Assembly: GCA_002281875.1 (NCBI GenBank)
Contig: NCHN01000005.1
Location: forward strand, 1-64,000
Source of the DNA: Sphingobacteriia bacterium 24-36-13
GTDB taxonomy: Bacteria; Bacteroidota; Bacteroidia; Chitinophagales; Chitinophagaceae
Reading direction: 5' to 3'
Length of the DNA stretch: 64,000 nucleotides
Every line of letters starts with the position of its first letter. Within the stretch, counting starts at the first letter, position 1. Position numbers and translations under genes: made by a program. The notes below the pieces were generated by a model. That model saw only the letters and a list, made by a program, of their open reading frames with translations, did not search any database and was not told the DNA's origin. This document shows, one piece after another, positions 17,729-27,403 of the stretch.

Positions 17729-20700
17729 ATGTTGAAGTTCATTTCTAAGTTATTCGGGGGTAGTAAAAGTGAGAAAGATGTACAGCAGTTGATGCCAATC
17801 ATCCAAAAAACCAATCAGTTTTTTCAACAATATCAGTCATTGACTAATGATGAGTTGAGAAATAAAACGGTGGAATTTAAAGCTAGAATTCAAGATCATT
17901 TAAAAGGGATTGATGCTGAAATTGCTGCAGAGAAAGCCGCTGCTGAAGCATTACCCGAAATGGACATTCATGGCCGAGATACCATCTATAAAAATATAGA
18001 TAAACTAAGAAAAGACCGCGATAAAAAAATTGAAGAAGCTTTGGCAATGATTCAGCCAGAAGCGTTCGCAGTTATTAAAGAAGCTGCTAGAAGATTCAAA
18101 GAAAACGAAACCTTGGTTTCTACTGCAACAGCTCTAGATAGAGACCTAAGTGTTAAAAAAGAATATGTAACCATTCAAGGCAACGAATCTATTTTTAATA
18201 ATACTTGGACTGCTGCAGGGGGTAAAGTAACCTGGAATATGGTGCATTACGATGTTCAGTTAATTGGAGGTTCGGTATTGCATCAAGGCAAAATTGCTGA
18301 AATGGCTACTGGAGAAGGTAAAACCTTGGTGTCTACTCTACCAGCGTATTTAAATGCATTAGCAGGTGAAGGGGTACATATTGTTACCGTGAACGATTAC
18401 TTGGCCAAACGCGATAGTGAGTGGAATGGTACTTTATTTGAGTGGTTGGGTTTAACAGTAGATTGTATAGACAAACACGAGCCCAATAGTGAGTCTAGAA
18501 GAAAAGCTTATTTGGCAGATATTACCTATGGTACCAATAATGAATTTGGCTTCGACTATTTAAGAGATAATATGGTGCATAGCCCTGAAGAAATGGTTCA
18601 GCGAAAGCACCATTTTGCCATGGTAGATGAAGTGGATTCTGTTTTAATTGATGATGCTAGAACTCCTTTAATTATTTCTGGTCCAATTGGATACCAAACA
18701 GGAGAACAACAATTCTTTGCGTTAAAACCCAGAATTGAAAAATTAGTTGAAGCACAAAAAAGAGCAACCCAACAGTTTTTAACAGAGGCTAAGAAAAAAA
18801 TTGCAGAAGGGAATGATGATCCAAAAGATGGTGGTTTGGCTTTATTCAGAGCGCATCGTGGTCTTCCTAAAAATAGTGCGTTAATTAAATTCTTAAGTGA
18901 ACCTGGTAATCGAGTAAAATTACAGAAAGCAGAAAATCATTATTTAGCCGACCAACAGCGTGAAATGCCAAAGGCAGATGAAGAACTGTATTTTTATATT
19001 GATGAAAAAAATAATTCTGTAGAATTAACCGATAAAGGAATTCAATTAATTACTGGACAAGGTGAAGATCCTCATTTCTTTGTATTGCCCGATATTAGCT
19101 TAGGCCTTGCTGCCATTGACAATGATGCAAGTTTACCTGCCGATCAAAAATTATTTAAGAAAGAATCATTAATTAATGAGTATTCTGTAAAAGCAGATCG
19201 TATTCACACCGTTCAACAACTATTAAAAGCCTATACTTTATTTGACAAAGATGTAGAGTATGTAGTAATGGATGGTGCTGTTAAAATTGTGGATGAACAA
19301 ACAGGCCGTATTTTAGATGGTAGAAGGTACTCAGATGGTTTACATCAAGCTATTGAAGCGAAAGAAAATGTAAAAATTGAAGCGGCTACTCAAACATATG
19401 CAACGGTAACTTTACAGAACTATTTTAGAATGTACCACAAATTAGGTGGTATGACGGGAACTGCAGAAACAGAAGCTGCAGAATTATGGGACATCTATAA
19501 ATTAGATGTGGTTAGCATTCCTACCAATGTGCCTGCAATTAGAAAAGACGAAGAAGATAAAATCTTCAAAACCAAAAGAGAGAAGTTTGGTGCAGTGATA
19601 GACGAGATCGTTTTATTGCGCGAAGCAGGAAGGCCAGTATTAGTAGGTACAACTTCTGTTGAAGTAAGTGAATTATTGAGTAGAATGCTTAGGCAAAAGC
19701 AGATTCCGCACAATGTATTGAATGCAAAACAGCACTCTCGTGAAGCACAAATTGTTGCTGAAGCAGGTTTAGCTGGTGCAGTTACTATTGCTACCAATAT
19801 GGCTGGTCGTGGTACCGACATTAAATTAGGGCCTGGTGTAAAAGATGCAGGTGGCTTGGCAATCCTAGGTACTGAAAGACACGAGTCTAGAAGAGTTGAT
19901 CGTCAGTTAAGAGGTCGTGCTGGTCGTCAAGGTGATCCTGGTTCTTCTTTGTTTTTTGTTTCTTTAGAAGACGACTTAATGCGCATGTTTGGTAGTGAAC
20001 GTATTGCCAAAGTGATGGATTTTGCTGGTTACAAAGAAGGGGAAGTGATTCAAGCTGGTATGATTACCAAGTCTATTGAAAGAGCACAACGCAAAGTAGA
20101 AGAAAATAATTTCGGAATCAGAAAGCGTTTGTTAGAGTATGATGATGTAATGAATAAGCAGCGTACTGTAATTTATAGTAAGCGTAACCATGCTTTATTT
20201 GGAGAGCGATTAGCACTAGACTTAGACAACGCAATGTATGCGGTTGCAGAAGGGTTAGTCGTATCTTTCAAAGAGCAAAATGAATACGATCAATTTAAAC
20301 TCGCTGCAATTGTAAATTTCGGAATTGACACTTCAATAACACTTGAAGAATTTAATAAAACCAACGCCAATCAATTGGCAGAGAAGTTATACAATGAAGC
20401 TATTGCACAATATGAAAAAAGAAAGCAGGACATGATGGTTCAGTCTGTTCCTGTATTCAAGAATATTAAATTGCAACAAGGTTCTCATATTGACAATGTA
20501 ATTGTTCCATTTACCGATGGCAAACGCCAAGTTCAGGCTTTGGCCAATATGGAAAAAACCTTACAAACAAATGGCGCTGAATTATTGCACTCTTTAGAAA
20601 GAACGGTAACCTTAGCATTTATAGACAATGCTTGGAAAGAACATTTGCGTTCCATGGACGATTTAAAACAAAGTGTACAAACCGCCACTTATGAACAGAA

Positions 20701-21049
20701 AGATCCATTGGTTATTTATAAAATGGAAGCGTTTGAATTGTTCAGAAAAATGGATGGTGAAGTAAATAGAGAAATTGTTCAATTCCTATGCCATGCTGGT
20801 ATTCCATTAGCTGAAGGGGATGAACTACAAGAAGGTCGTCAAGAAAAAACAGATATGAGTAAGTTAAGTGCCAATAAAGACCAAGTAGATGCTGCTGGTC
20901 AAGAATATGGTGCCAACGAAAATGATTATTATGATCCAACACCAGTAAAACAAGAGCCTGTTAAAGTAGGTCCTAAAATTGGAAGAAACGATCCATGTCC
21001 TTGTGGAAGCGGCAAGAAATTTAAATCTTGTCACGGTAAGGACGCATAA
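17729..21049 (+). CDS. secA: Preprotein translocase ATPase SecA
   Basis: Motor ATPase of the Sec pathway that pushes unfolded preproteins through SecYEG. At 1106 residues it is longer than the roughly 900-residue E. coli protein, as in other Bacteroidota. An insertion of about 100-150 residues follows the DEVDSVLIDDARTPLIISGP Walker B block (near 300). Walker A MATGEGKT is near residue 191. The helicase-like second nucleotide-binding fold has NMAGRGTDIKLG and GRAGRQGDPGSS. The C-terminus ends with a zinc-binding SEC-C motif (C1090, C1092, C1101, H1102) for SecB or ribosome contact. It is a monocistronic unit with its own promoter and a strong terminator. Confidence 0.97.
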   Translation: MLKFISKLFGGSKSEKDVQQLMPIIQKTNQFFQQYQSLTNDELRNKTVEFKARIQDHLKGIDAEIAAEKAAAEALPEMDIHGRDTIYKNIDKLRKDRDKKIEEALAMIQPEAFAVIKEAARRFKENETLVSTATALDRDLSVKKEYVTIQGNESIFNNTWTAAGGKVTWNMVHYDVQLIGGSVLHQGKIAEMATGEGKTLVSTLPAYLNALAGEGVHIVTVNDYLAKRDSEWNGTLFEWLGLTVDCIDKHEPNSESRRKAYLADITYGTNNEFGFDYLRDNMVHSPEEMVQRKHHFAMVDEVDSVLIDDARTPLIISGPIGYQTGEQQFFALKPRIEKLVEAQKRATQQFLTEAKKKIAEGNDDPKDGGLALFRAHRGLPKNSALIKFLSEPGNRVKLQKAENHYLADQQREMPKADEELYFYIDEKNNSVELTDKGIQLITGQGEDPHFFVLPDISLGLAAIDNDASLPADQKLFKKESLINEYSVKADRIHTVQQLLKAYTLFDKDVEYVVMDGAVKIVDEQTGRILDGRRYSDGLHQAIEAKENVKIEAATQTYATVTLQNYFRMYHKLGGMTGTAETEAAELWDIYKLDVVSIPTNVPAIRKDEEDKIFKTKREKFGAVIDEIVLLREAGRPVLVGTTSVEVSELLSRMLRQKQIPHNVLNAKQHSREAQIVAEAGLAGAVTIATNMAGRGTDIKLGPGVKDAGGLAILGTERHESRRVDRQLRGRAGRQGDPGSSLFFVSLEDDLMRMFGSERIAKVMDFAGYKEGEVIQAGMITKSIERAQRKVEENNFGIRKRLLEYDDVMNKQRTVIYSKRNHALFGERLALDLDNAMYAVAEGLVVSFKEQNEYDQFKLAAIVNFGIDTSITLEEFNKTNANQLAEKLYNEAIAQYEKRKQDMMVQSVPVFKNIKLQQGSHIDNVIVPFTDGKRQVQALANMEKTLQTNGAELLHSLERTVTLAFIDNAWKEHLRSMDDLKQSVQTATYEQKDPLVIYKMEAFELFRKMDGEVNREIVQFLCHAGIPLAEGDELQEGRQEKTDMSKLSANKDQVDAAGQEYGANENDYYDPTPVKQEPVKVGPKIGRNDPCPCGSGKKFKSCHGKDA

Positions 21050-21093
21050 GAAAATAGTATTGATTGAAGATTTAATTGACCAAATTGTAAATA

Positions 21094-21125
21094 AAAAAAA
21101 CCGATGAAATTTCATCGGTTTTTTT
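21094..21125. terminator. Bidirectional intrinsic terminator between secA and convergent gene
   Basis: Perfect 32-bp palindrome centred on CCGATGAAATTTCATCGG (21101-21118) flanked by A and T runs, so it can end transcription from secA on plus and from the gene at 21166-21837 on minus. It lies 44 bp past the secA stop. Confidence 0.88.
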
Positions 21126-21165
21126 ATACTCAAATAATCATATTGTTTGTATGGGAAGGATCAAT

Positions 21166-21837
21166 TTATAGTCGGAATGCTACACCAAAATCCATACAGA
21201 AAGATTTTATTTGTGATGTAGTATTGCTGGCGTTGGTCCAGGTATATTTTCTAGTCCCGATATTAAATTTGAATTTTACTTTATTGTCTTCGTCGTCAAA
21301 GTCTACAAGCGATACACCCCATCCAAAAAACTGAGGAGATCTTGTTACATCTGCATAACCTTCTTCTTTTAATTTTACACCAGGAGAAATACCTCCTTCT
21401 ACATATAAGCCACTAAATGCCCAGGTTCCTCCAATGATGAAAAGATTGGTAAATCCTGCATTCTTGAATACCTCTTTTTGGTCGTCTGGATCAAATCCGT
21501 TTCTAAAAGCAAATGGATAAATCCTTGCTCCAATGGGTTTTTGCGTCATTGTTACATTCGTTAGAAAAGTAGTTTGGTTTCTGAAATTCTGCGGCTCTAA
21601 TCCTGCAATTGCAGCCACTTTTACAAACATTTTATCCGTATATCCAAGGTTTAAGAAATTGTATTCTAAAGTTAACCTGGGTTGTATTCCTTTTGATTTA
21701 TAAAACTGTCCAAATACTTCAGTTGCTTTAGGACTGGCAATTCCAATATAAACACCTAATCTAGGTTTCATGCCTTTTTGTGCAGACGCTGAAAATAAAG
21801 CGGTAATAAAGCAGAGGGTTAATAAGTACTTATTCAT
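21166..21837 (-). CDS. Secreted/outer-membrane-type protein of unknown function
   Basis: A 223-residue protein with a clear signal peptide (MNKYLLTLCFITALFSASAQ) followed by alternating hydrophobic/polar strands such as LGVYIGIASP, PRLTLEYNFLNLGY, MFVKVAAIAGLEP, GLYVEGGISPGVKL and VKFKFNIGTRKYTW. It ends in an aromatic/hydrophobic strand (MDFGVAFRL) of the kind seen at the end of outer-membrane beta-barrels. I would place it in the outer membrane as a small barrel, but I recognise no named family. The ATG at 21835-21837 is preferred to the one two codons upstream. The gene is divergent from deoC, and the inverted repeat at 21882-21901 lies between them. Confidence 0.7.
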   Translation of the reverse strand: MNKYLLTLCFITALFSASAQKGMKPRLGVYIGIASPKATEVFGQFYKSKGIQPRLTLEYNFLNLGYTDKMFVKVAAIAGLEPQNFRNQTTFLTNVTMTQKPIGARIYPFAFRNGFDPDDQKEVFKNAGFTNLFIIGGTWAFSGLYVEGGISPGVKLKEEGYADVTRSPQFFGWGVSLVDFDDEDNKVKFKFNIGTRKYTWTNASNTTSQIKSFCMDFGVAFRL

Positions 21838-21881
21838 GATCATTTATTTATGCGAAAGAAGTGCTTTTTAACAGCCGTAAC

Positions 21882-21901
21882 AATACCGTAGTTACGGTAT
21901 T
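21882..21901. promoter_or_regulatory. Inverted repeat, candidate operator upstream of deoC
   Basis: Two perfect 9-bp arms AATACCGTA and TACGGTATT separated by GT. A third partial half-site, CCGTAAC, lies at 21875-21881. The repeat ends 3 bp before the deoC -7 box and occupies the position where the -33 element would be, as expected of a repressor or activator site. It is also 44 bp from the divergent gene. Confidence 0.6.
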
Positions 21902-21904
21902 TGC

Positions 21905-21912
21905 TATCTTTG
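21905..21912 (+). promoter_or_regulatory. deoC -7 element
   Basis: TATCTTTG, a perfect match to TAnnTTTG, 14 bp before the deoC ATG. No TTG occurs at the -33 position, which is taken up by the inverted repeat; this suggests activator dependence or operator control. Confidence 0.52.
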
Positions 21913-21926
21913 CCTAAATTGAGTTT

Positions 21927-22601
21927 ATGCATTTAGCTACTTATATTGATCATACTATTTTAAAGCCAACCACCCTAGTGTCTGAAGTGGCCCAAATTTG
22001 TAAAGAAGCAGCTGAATACAAGTTTGCAGCGGTTTGTGTTCCCCCCAACTTCGTAAAAAAAGCCAAGGAGTTTTTAGTTGGTACCAATGTTAAAGTGGCA
22101 ACCGTAATTGGGTTTCCTTTTGGTTATTCTGCTGTGGAAGCCAAGTTGGCTGAAATTGTTTTAGCCATGGTAGATGGGGTGGATGAATTGGATGTAGTGG
22201 CCAATATTAGTGCAATAAAAAACCAAGATTGGGTGTATTTGGCCAATGAGTTAAATCATATCATGCCTGTGGTGAAGTCTAAGAATAAAACCATCAAAAT
22301 CATTATTGAAAGTGGCATTTTAACCAACGATGAAATAATTAAATGCTGCGAATTATACGGTGTTGCAGGTATTGATTATTTAAAAACATCTACTGGATAC
22401 GCTGAAAAAGGGGCTTCTGTGGAAGCAGTGAAACTGTTTAGGTTGCATTTGCCAGATGCGGTTCAAATTAAAGCATCAGGAGGGATTAGAGACTATACTT
22501 TTGCTGCTGAATTAGTAGAAGCGGGTGCAACTAGATTGGGCTGTAGTGCTAGTTTAGCAATTGTAAAGGGAGAACCAAATACCAATAACGCAACGTATTA
22601 A
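21927..22601 (+). CDS. deoC: Deoxyribose-phosphate aldolase
   Basis: Class I aldolase that splits 2-deoxyribose-5-phosphate into glyceraldehyde-3-phosphate and acetaldehyde in deoxynucleoside catabolism. The 224-residue protein shows IDHTILKPT at the N-terminus, the Schiff-base lysine in DYLKTSTGY (K153) and the second active-site lysine in QIKASGGIRD (K182). The aspartate in ELDVVANI is also present. The gene has its own promoter with an upstream inverted repeat. A SPOR-domain gene follows 15 bp downstream and is probably co-transcribed, with no obvious functional tie. Confidence 0.95.
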   Translation: MHLATYIDHTILKPTTLVSEVAQICKEAAEYKFAAVCVPPNFVKKAKEFLVGTNVKVATVIGFPFGYSAVEAKLAEIVLAMVDGVDELDVVANISAIKNQDWVYLANELNHIMPVVKSKNKTIKIIIESGILTNDEIIKCCELYGVAGIDYLKTSTGYAEKGASVEAVKLFRLHLPDAVQIKASGGIRDYTFAAELVEAGATRLGCSASLAIVKGEPNTNNATY

Positions 22602-22616
22602 CCTTATATTTACCCA

Positions 22617-23048
22617 ATGAAAACAGGTATGTTTTTATTATTGATTGGTCTATTGGTTTTTTCAAGCGTTTTTGCTTGTTCAAGCGATACTGTAATTATT
22701 GTAAAAGATGCTCGCTTAGATATTTTAGTTGCAAAGCAAAATCAAATTAATAAGCGAACTGCCATGATGACTAGTGCAGGATTATACAAAGGGTATCGCT
22801 TACAAGTTATCAGCACTGCTAAAAGAGATGATGCCAATAAAATGAAAACAGATTTGATGAATCGTTTTCCTGATCAAAAATCTTACACGCTTTTTCAATC
22901 TCCCAACTTTAAAGTTAGAATTGGCAACTTCCTAAAAAAAGAAGACGCAGAGAAATATAGAAACCAAATAAGTAAATTTTTTCCTAAAGGAATTTATATA
23001 GTAGAAGATACTATTGAATATACTCCTCCAGAGGAAGAACAAGAATAG
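22617..23048 (+). CDS. SPOR-domain protein
   Basis: A 143-residue exported protein. After an N-terminal hydrophobic segment ending in VFACSSD, which could be an SPI signal or a weak lipobox with Cys21, comes one SPOR domain at about residues 58-133. It follows the usual pattern: YRLQVISTAKRDDANKMKTDL, then YTLFQSPNFKVRIGNFLKKEDAEKYRNQI and PKGIYIVEDTI. SPOR domains bind denuded glycan strands of peptidoglycan at division sites, so a periplasmic cell-wall role is likely. It sits between deoC and the M20 hydrolase with short gaps on both sides. Confidence 0.87.
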   Translation: MKTGMFLLLIGLLVFSSVFACSSDTVIIVKDARLDILVAKQNQINKRTAMMTSAGLYKGYRLQVISTAKRDDANKMKTDLMNRFPDQKSYTLFQSPNFKVRIGNFLKKEDAEKYRNQISKFFPKGIYIVEDTIEYTPPEEEQE

Positions 23049-23061
23049 TTAAGCAATTCGC

Positions 23062-24243
23062 ATGTTAAAAGAAAAAATTAAAGCACTCGCTCATACTATT
23101 GCACCCGAACTGATTGGCATCAGACATCATTTGCATGCAAACCCAGAATTGAGTTACCAAGAATTTAAAACAGCTGCTTTTGTTCAAGAACAGTTAACCC
23201 AAATGGGAATTGAATTTGAAGTAAAAGCTACCACAGGTATTTTGGCAACTATTAAAGGGAACAATCCAACCTCGCGTATTATTGCTTTGCGTGCTGATAT
23301 GGATGCACTGCCTATTCAAGAAGAGAATAACGTGCCTTATCAATCTCAAAATGAAGGAGTGATGCATGCTTGTGGTCATGATGTGCATACAACTGTATTA
23401 TTAGGGGCAGCTCGTATTTTAAATGAATTGTGTGCTGAGTGGGAAGGCACTATAAAACTTTTATTCCAACCAGGCGAAGAAAGAAATCCTGGAGGGGCGA
23501 GCTATATGATTAAGGATGGAGTATTAGAAAATCCAAGACCAGATGGTATTGTAGCATTGCACGTTCATCCAGGTTTGGATGTGGGGAAACTCAGTTTCAG
23601 AAAAGGACGTGTAATGGCAAGTGCCGATGAAATTTATATTACTATTAGAAGTAAAGGAGGGCATGCAGCTGCACCACATTTAACTGCAGATACAGTTTTA
23701 ATTGCTTCTCATTTGATTGTGAGTTTGCAACAAATCATTTCAAGAAACAATAGCCCTATTTCTCCATCAGTTTTATCTATTTGTTCCATACAAGGTGGAA
23801 ATACCACCAACGTAATTCCTAGTGAAGTAAAATTGATGGGAACTTTTAGGGCAATGGACGAAACTTGGCGTTATAAAGCACATGAGTTGATTAGAAAGCA
23901 AGCAATTGGTTTAGTAGAGAGTATGGGTGCAGAAATTGATTTGCATATTGATATTGGTTATCCTACTGTAGATAACGACCCTGAGTTTACAGAAGCAGCT
24001 TGGCAATTAGCCAACGATTTTATGGGCAAGCAGCATGTTGAAGAAACTGAATTGAGAATGGGGGCGGAAGATTTTGGTTATTATACACAAGTGATACCTG
24101 GATGTTTTTTTAGATTGGGTGTTCGCAATGAAGCAAAAGGAATCATTCATCAAGTACATACCCCTAAATTTGACATTGATGAATCAGCCATTGAAATAGG
24201 CGCTGGCATGATGGCTTTTTTGGGAATTAGTTTAACAAAATAG
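23062..24243 (+). CDS. M20D-family amidohydrolase (N-acyl-amino-acid/hippurate hydrolase-like)
   Basis: A 393-residue metallopeptidase-fold amidohydrolase of the M20D family (N-acyl-L-amino acid amidohydrolase, hippuricase, IAA-amino acid hydrolase group). The metal-binding segments are MHACGHDVHT (C104, H106), FQPGEE (about 136-140, FQPAEE in many relatives) and LHVHP. A lid/dimerisation domain with SKGGHAAAPH follows, and the terminal metal ligand is in the H-x-H-TPKFDID region. It hydrolyses N-acyl or peptide bonds to free amino acids; the exact acyl group is unknown. No signal peptide is seen, so it is cytoplasmic. Confidence 0.9.
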   Translation: MLKEKIKALAHTIAPELIGIRHHLHANPELSYQEFKTAAFVQEQLTQMGIEFEVKATTGILATIKGNNPTSRIIALRADMDALPIQEENNVPYQSQNEGVMHACGHDVHTTVLLGAARILNELCAEWEGTIKLLFQPGEERNPGGASYMIKDGVLENPRPDGIVALHVHPGLDVGKLSFRKGRVMASADEIYITIRSKGGHAAAPHLTADTVLIASHLIVSLQQIISRNNSPISPSVLSICSIQGGNTTNVIPSEVKLMGTFRAMDETWRYKAHELIRKQAIGLVESMGAEIDLHIDIGYPTVDNDPEFTEAAWQLANDFMGKQHVEETELRMGAEDFGYYTQVIPGCFFRLGVRNEAKGIIHQVHTPKFDIDESAIEIGAGMMAFLGISLTK

Positions 24244-24262
24244 TTTATAACGAATCATATTT

Positions 24263-26620
24263 ATGTCTGATAATAAGCAATCCAAATTACGTAGAGAGCA
24301 AGCATTGGAATATCATTCAAGTGGTAGACCTGGTAAGATTGAAGTAATACCTACCAAAGAAGCTAAAACGCAAAGAGATCTTTCATTAGCATATAGCCCT
24401 GGTGTTGCAGAGCCTTGTAAAGAAATAAAGGAAAATCCCGAAAACATTTATAAGTACACAGCTAAAGGAAATTTGGTGGGTGTAATTACCAATGGCACTG
24501 CGGTGCTTGGTTTGGGTGATATTGGTCCTGAAGCAAGTAAACCAGTGATGGAAGGGAAAGCGGTATTGTTTAAAATATTTGCAGACATTGATGTATTTGA
24601 TATTGAGATTAACGAGAAAGATCCTGAAAAATTTGTACAGATTGTCAAGTCTTTAGAACCCACTTTTGGCGGAATTAATTTGGAAGATATTAAAGCCCCT
24701 GAGTGTTTTTATATAGAGCAGCAACTGAAAGAGCAGATGAATATTCCAGTGATGCACGATGATCAGCATGGAACTGCTATCATCAGTAGTGCTGCAATGT
24801 TGAATGCATTGGAATTGCAAAAAAAGCGAATTGATAAAGTTCGTTTTGTTATCAATGGCGCAGGTGCTGCTGCAATGGCTTGTATCAACTTGTATGTAGC
24901 ATTGGGTGCCCGTCATGAGAATTTTATTGTGTTTGATAAGGATGGAGTGTTACATCAAGAACGAACAGACTTGGGCAAGGGACGCGAAAAATTTGCAGTA
25001 AAAAAATCGGATTGGACTTTGGCCAAGGCAATGAAAGATGCCGATGTGTTTTTAGGGTTAAGCGTAGGAAATGTGGTAACACAAGAAATGGTTAAATCCA
25101 TGGCGAAGAATCCTATTGTATTTGCTATGGCGAATCCCGATCCGGAAATTACTTATGAAGATGCTGTTGCAGTGAGGAAAGATATTATCATGGCTACTGG
25201 AAGATCAGATTATCCTAACCAGGTTAATAATGTATTGGGTTTTCCTTACATTTTTAGAGGGGCATTAGATGTTAGAGCAACCCAAATTAATGAAGCCATG
25301 AAATTGGCTGCAGTACGTGCGCTTGCTGAATTGGCCAAAACGGCTGTGCCAGATATTGTTAACTTGGCGTATAACCAAAGCAATATGAGTTTTGGTCCAT
25401 TGTATATTATTCCAAAACCATTAGACCCTCGTTTGTTAAGTACGATTGCGCCTGCTGTTGCAAAAGCAGCAATAGAGAGTGGAGTTGCACAAAAAACAAT
25501 CACCAATTGGGATGGCTATGTGTTGGAATTAAATAAGCGATTAGGCTTAGACAACCAACTGTTTAGAGTAGTAAGTAATAAAGCAAGAAGAGATCCTAAA
25601 CGCTTGGTTTTTGCTGAAGCAGATAATTTAAAAATATTAAAAGCAGCAACCATCATTTACGATGAAGGAATTGCTTATCCAATTTTATTGGGTGATCCGG
25701 AAAAAATCAATCGAATTGCTGATGCAAATAGCATCGACTTATCTGATATTCCTATTGTAGATCCTAGAAGTGATGCGATGGAATCGAAGCGAGAATTCTA
25801 CGGAGAATTATTCTTTAAGAAACGTCAACGAAAAGGATTTAATCATCACGAGAGTATGAAAGTGATGAAAGATCGAAACCATTTTGGTTGTATGATGGTG
25901 GAAACCGGAGACGCTGATGCAATGCTATCAGGTCTTACTAAAAACTATGCAGAAGCAATTAGACCCGCATTGCAAATAATTGGAACTGAAGAGGGTGTCA
26001 AGAAAATTGCAGGTATGTATTTGTTGTTAACCAAAAAGGGGCCTTTGTTTTTGGCAGATACAACAGTCAATTTTCATCCCACTGCAGAAGAGTTGGCCGA
26101 TATCACTCAAATGGTTGCTAAAGAAGTAAGAAGTTTTAACTTAACTCCAAGGGTTGCTATGTTAAGCTACAGTAATTTTGGAAGTAGTGATTCTTCAGAA
26201 GCAAGATTGGTTGCAGAAGCTACCAGAATATTAAAACAGAGAGATCCTAATTTAATTGTTGATGGTGAAATGCAGGGAAGCCTTGCCTTCAATAAAGAAA
26301 TTCTAAGAGACAATTATCCATTCAGTGATTTAGTAGAACAAGAAGTAAATGTATTAATGTTCCCGAATTTAACTGCGGGAAATGTGGCTTATAATTTATT
26401 GAAAGAAGTAGGAGGTGCCGATGCCATTGGTCCAATATTATTAGGACTTAAAAAACCAGTACATGTATTGCAGCTGGGTAGCAGTGTAAGAAATATTATC
26501 AATATGGCGTTGGTTGCAGTTGTTGATGCTCAAATGAAAACCAGGGTAGATACAGCTGAAGAAGTTCAAAGGAGTTCATGGTGGAAAAGCAGAAGAAAAA
26601 ACAAGAAAACGACTAACTAA
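24263..26620 (+). CDS. maeB: NADP-dependent malic enzyme with phosphotransacetylase-like domain
   Basis: MaeB-type malic enzyme (785 residues), decarboxylating malate to pyruvate with reduction of NADP+. Residues 1-430 form the malic enzyme: the catalytic [26 protein letters not shown] and [10 protein letters not shown] blocks, then the nucleotide-binding [15 protein letters not shown]. From about 440 to the end lies a phosphotransacetylase-like domain ([46 protein letters not shown]), which in other MaeB proteins is regulatory and binds acetyl-CoA rather than being catalytic. Length and layout are standard. It links the TCA cycle (mdh is also in this window) to pyruvate and NADPH supply. Confidence 0.95.
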   Translation: MSDNKQSKLRREQALEYHSSGRPGKIEVIPTKEAKTQRDLSLAYSPGVAEPCKEIKENPENIYKYTAKGNLVGVITNGTAVLGLGDIGPEASKPVMEGKAVLFKIFADIDVFDIEINEKDPEKFVQIVKSLEPTFGGINLEDIKAPECFYIEQQLKEQMNIPVMHDDQHGTAIISSAAMLNALELQKKRIDKVRFVINGAGAAAMACINLYVALGARHENFIVFDKDGVLHQERTDLGKGREKFAVKKSDWTLAKAMKDADVFLGLSVGNVVTQEMVKSMAKNPIVFAMANPDPEITYEDAVAVRKDIIMATGRSDYPNQVNNVLGFPYIFRGALDVRATQINEAMKLAAVRALAELAKTAVPDIVNLAYNQSNMSFGPLYIIPKPLDPRLLSTIAPAVAKAAIESGVAQKTITNWDGYVLELNKRLGLDNQLFRVVSNKARRDPKRLVFAEADNLKILKAATIIYDEGIAYPILLGDPEKINRIADANSIDLSDIPIVDPRSDAMESKREFYGELFFKKRQRKGFNHHESMKVMKDRNHFGCMMVETGDADAMLSGLTKNYAEAIRPALQIIGTEEGVKKIAGMYLLLTKKGPLFLADTTVNFHPTAEELADITQMVAKEVRSFNLTPRVAMLSYSNFGSSDSSEARLVAEATRILKQRDPNLIVDGEMQGSLAFNKEILRDNYPFSDLVEQEVNVLMFPNLTAGNVAYNLLKEVGGADAIGPILLGLKKPVHVLQLGSSVRNIINMALVAVVDAQMKTRVDTAEEVQRSSWWKSRRKNKKTTN

Positions 26621-26641
26621 TTATAACCCTATCTTTATTCT

Positions 26642-27379
26642 ATGAATTTTTTCACTCATTTAGGTAAGTTCTTATTAATGCTGAAAGGCATGTTTTCTAA
26701 GCCAGAGAACTTCAAAATGTATTGGAAAGAATTCATGCATCAATGCGTAGAAATTGGAATGGGTGCTTTGCCTATTGTCATTATTATTTCTTTGTTTTTA
26801 GGTGCAGTTACAACTATTCAAACTGCCTATCAATTAGTAAGTCCATTAGTTCCGCAAAGTACCATTGCACAAATTGTTAGAGACAGTATGATACTAGAGC
26901 TTTCTCCTACTGTTGTAAGTATTGTATTAGCAGGTGTTGTTGGAAGTAAAATTGCCAGTGAACTAGGAAATATGCGAGTGAGTGAACAAATTGATGCGCT
27001 AGAAATTATGGGAATAAATACCAAAGCCTATTTGCTGTTTCCCAAAATTTTAGGGGCATTAGTAGTTGTTCCTTGTTTAATTGTGATTTCTGCAGTATTA
27101 GGTATATGGGGTGGAAGAACTGCTGGTGAATTGGCTGGTATATTAGCCAACGATACATTTGATATTGGTTTAAGACAAAACCTGAATTTTTTTAACATCA
27201 ACTTTGCTTTATATAAGGCTTACACTTTTGCTTTTATCATTAGCAGTGTTCCAGCCTATTACGGTTATTATGTAAAAGGTGGTGCGCTAGAAATTGGTAG
27301 AGCAAGTACCAGTGCAGTTGTGGTAAGTTGTATTTTAATTTTATTAGCAGATTATTTATTAGCAGCACTCTTGTTGTAA
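26642..27379 (+). CDS. mlaE: MlaE-type ABC transporter permease
   Basis: A 245-residue permease of the MlaE/YrbE family. After an amphipathic N-terminus it has five to six hydrophobic helices and the family signature ELSPTVVSIVLAGVVGSKIASELGNMRVSEQIDALEIMGIN around residues 83-125. MlaE works with an MlaF ATPase and MCE-domain partners to move phospholipids between membranes. The matching ATPase is probably the gene at 13112-13882, on the opposite strand 13 kb away. A TATCTTTA string 9 bp upstream resembles a -7 element but is not convincing. A DUF4442 gene follows 24 bp downstream. Confidence 0.88.
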   Translation: MNFFTHLGKFLLMLKGMFSKPENFKMYWKEFMHQCVEIGMGALPIVIIISLFLGAVTTIQTAYQLVSPLVPQSTIAQIVRDSMILELSPTVVSIVLAGVVGSKIASELGNMRVSEQIDALEIMGINTKAYLLFPKILGALVVVPCLIVISAVLGIWGGRTAGELAGILANDTFDIGLRQNLNFFNINFALYKAYTFAFIISSVPAYYGYYVKGGALEIGRASTSAVVVSCILILLADYLLAALLL

Positions 27380-27403
27380 ACTGAATATTGGTTAAATTGA
27401 GAA

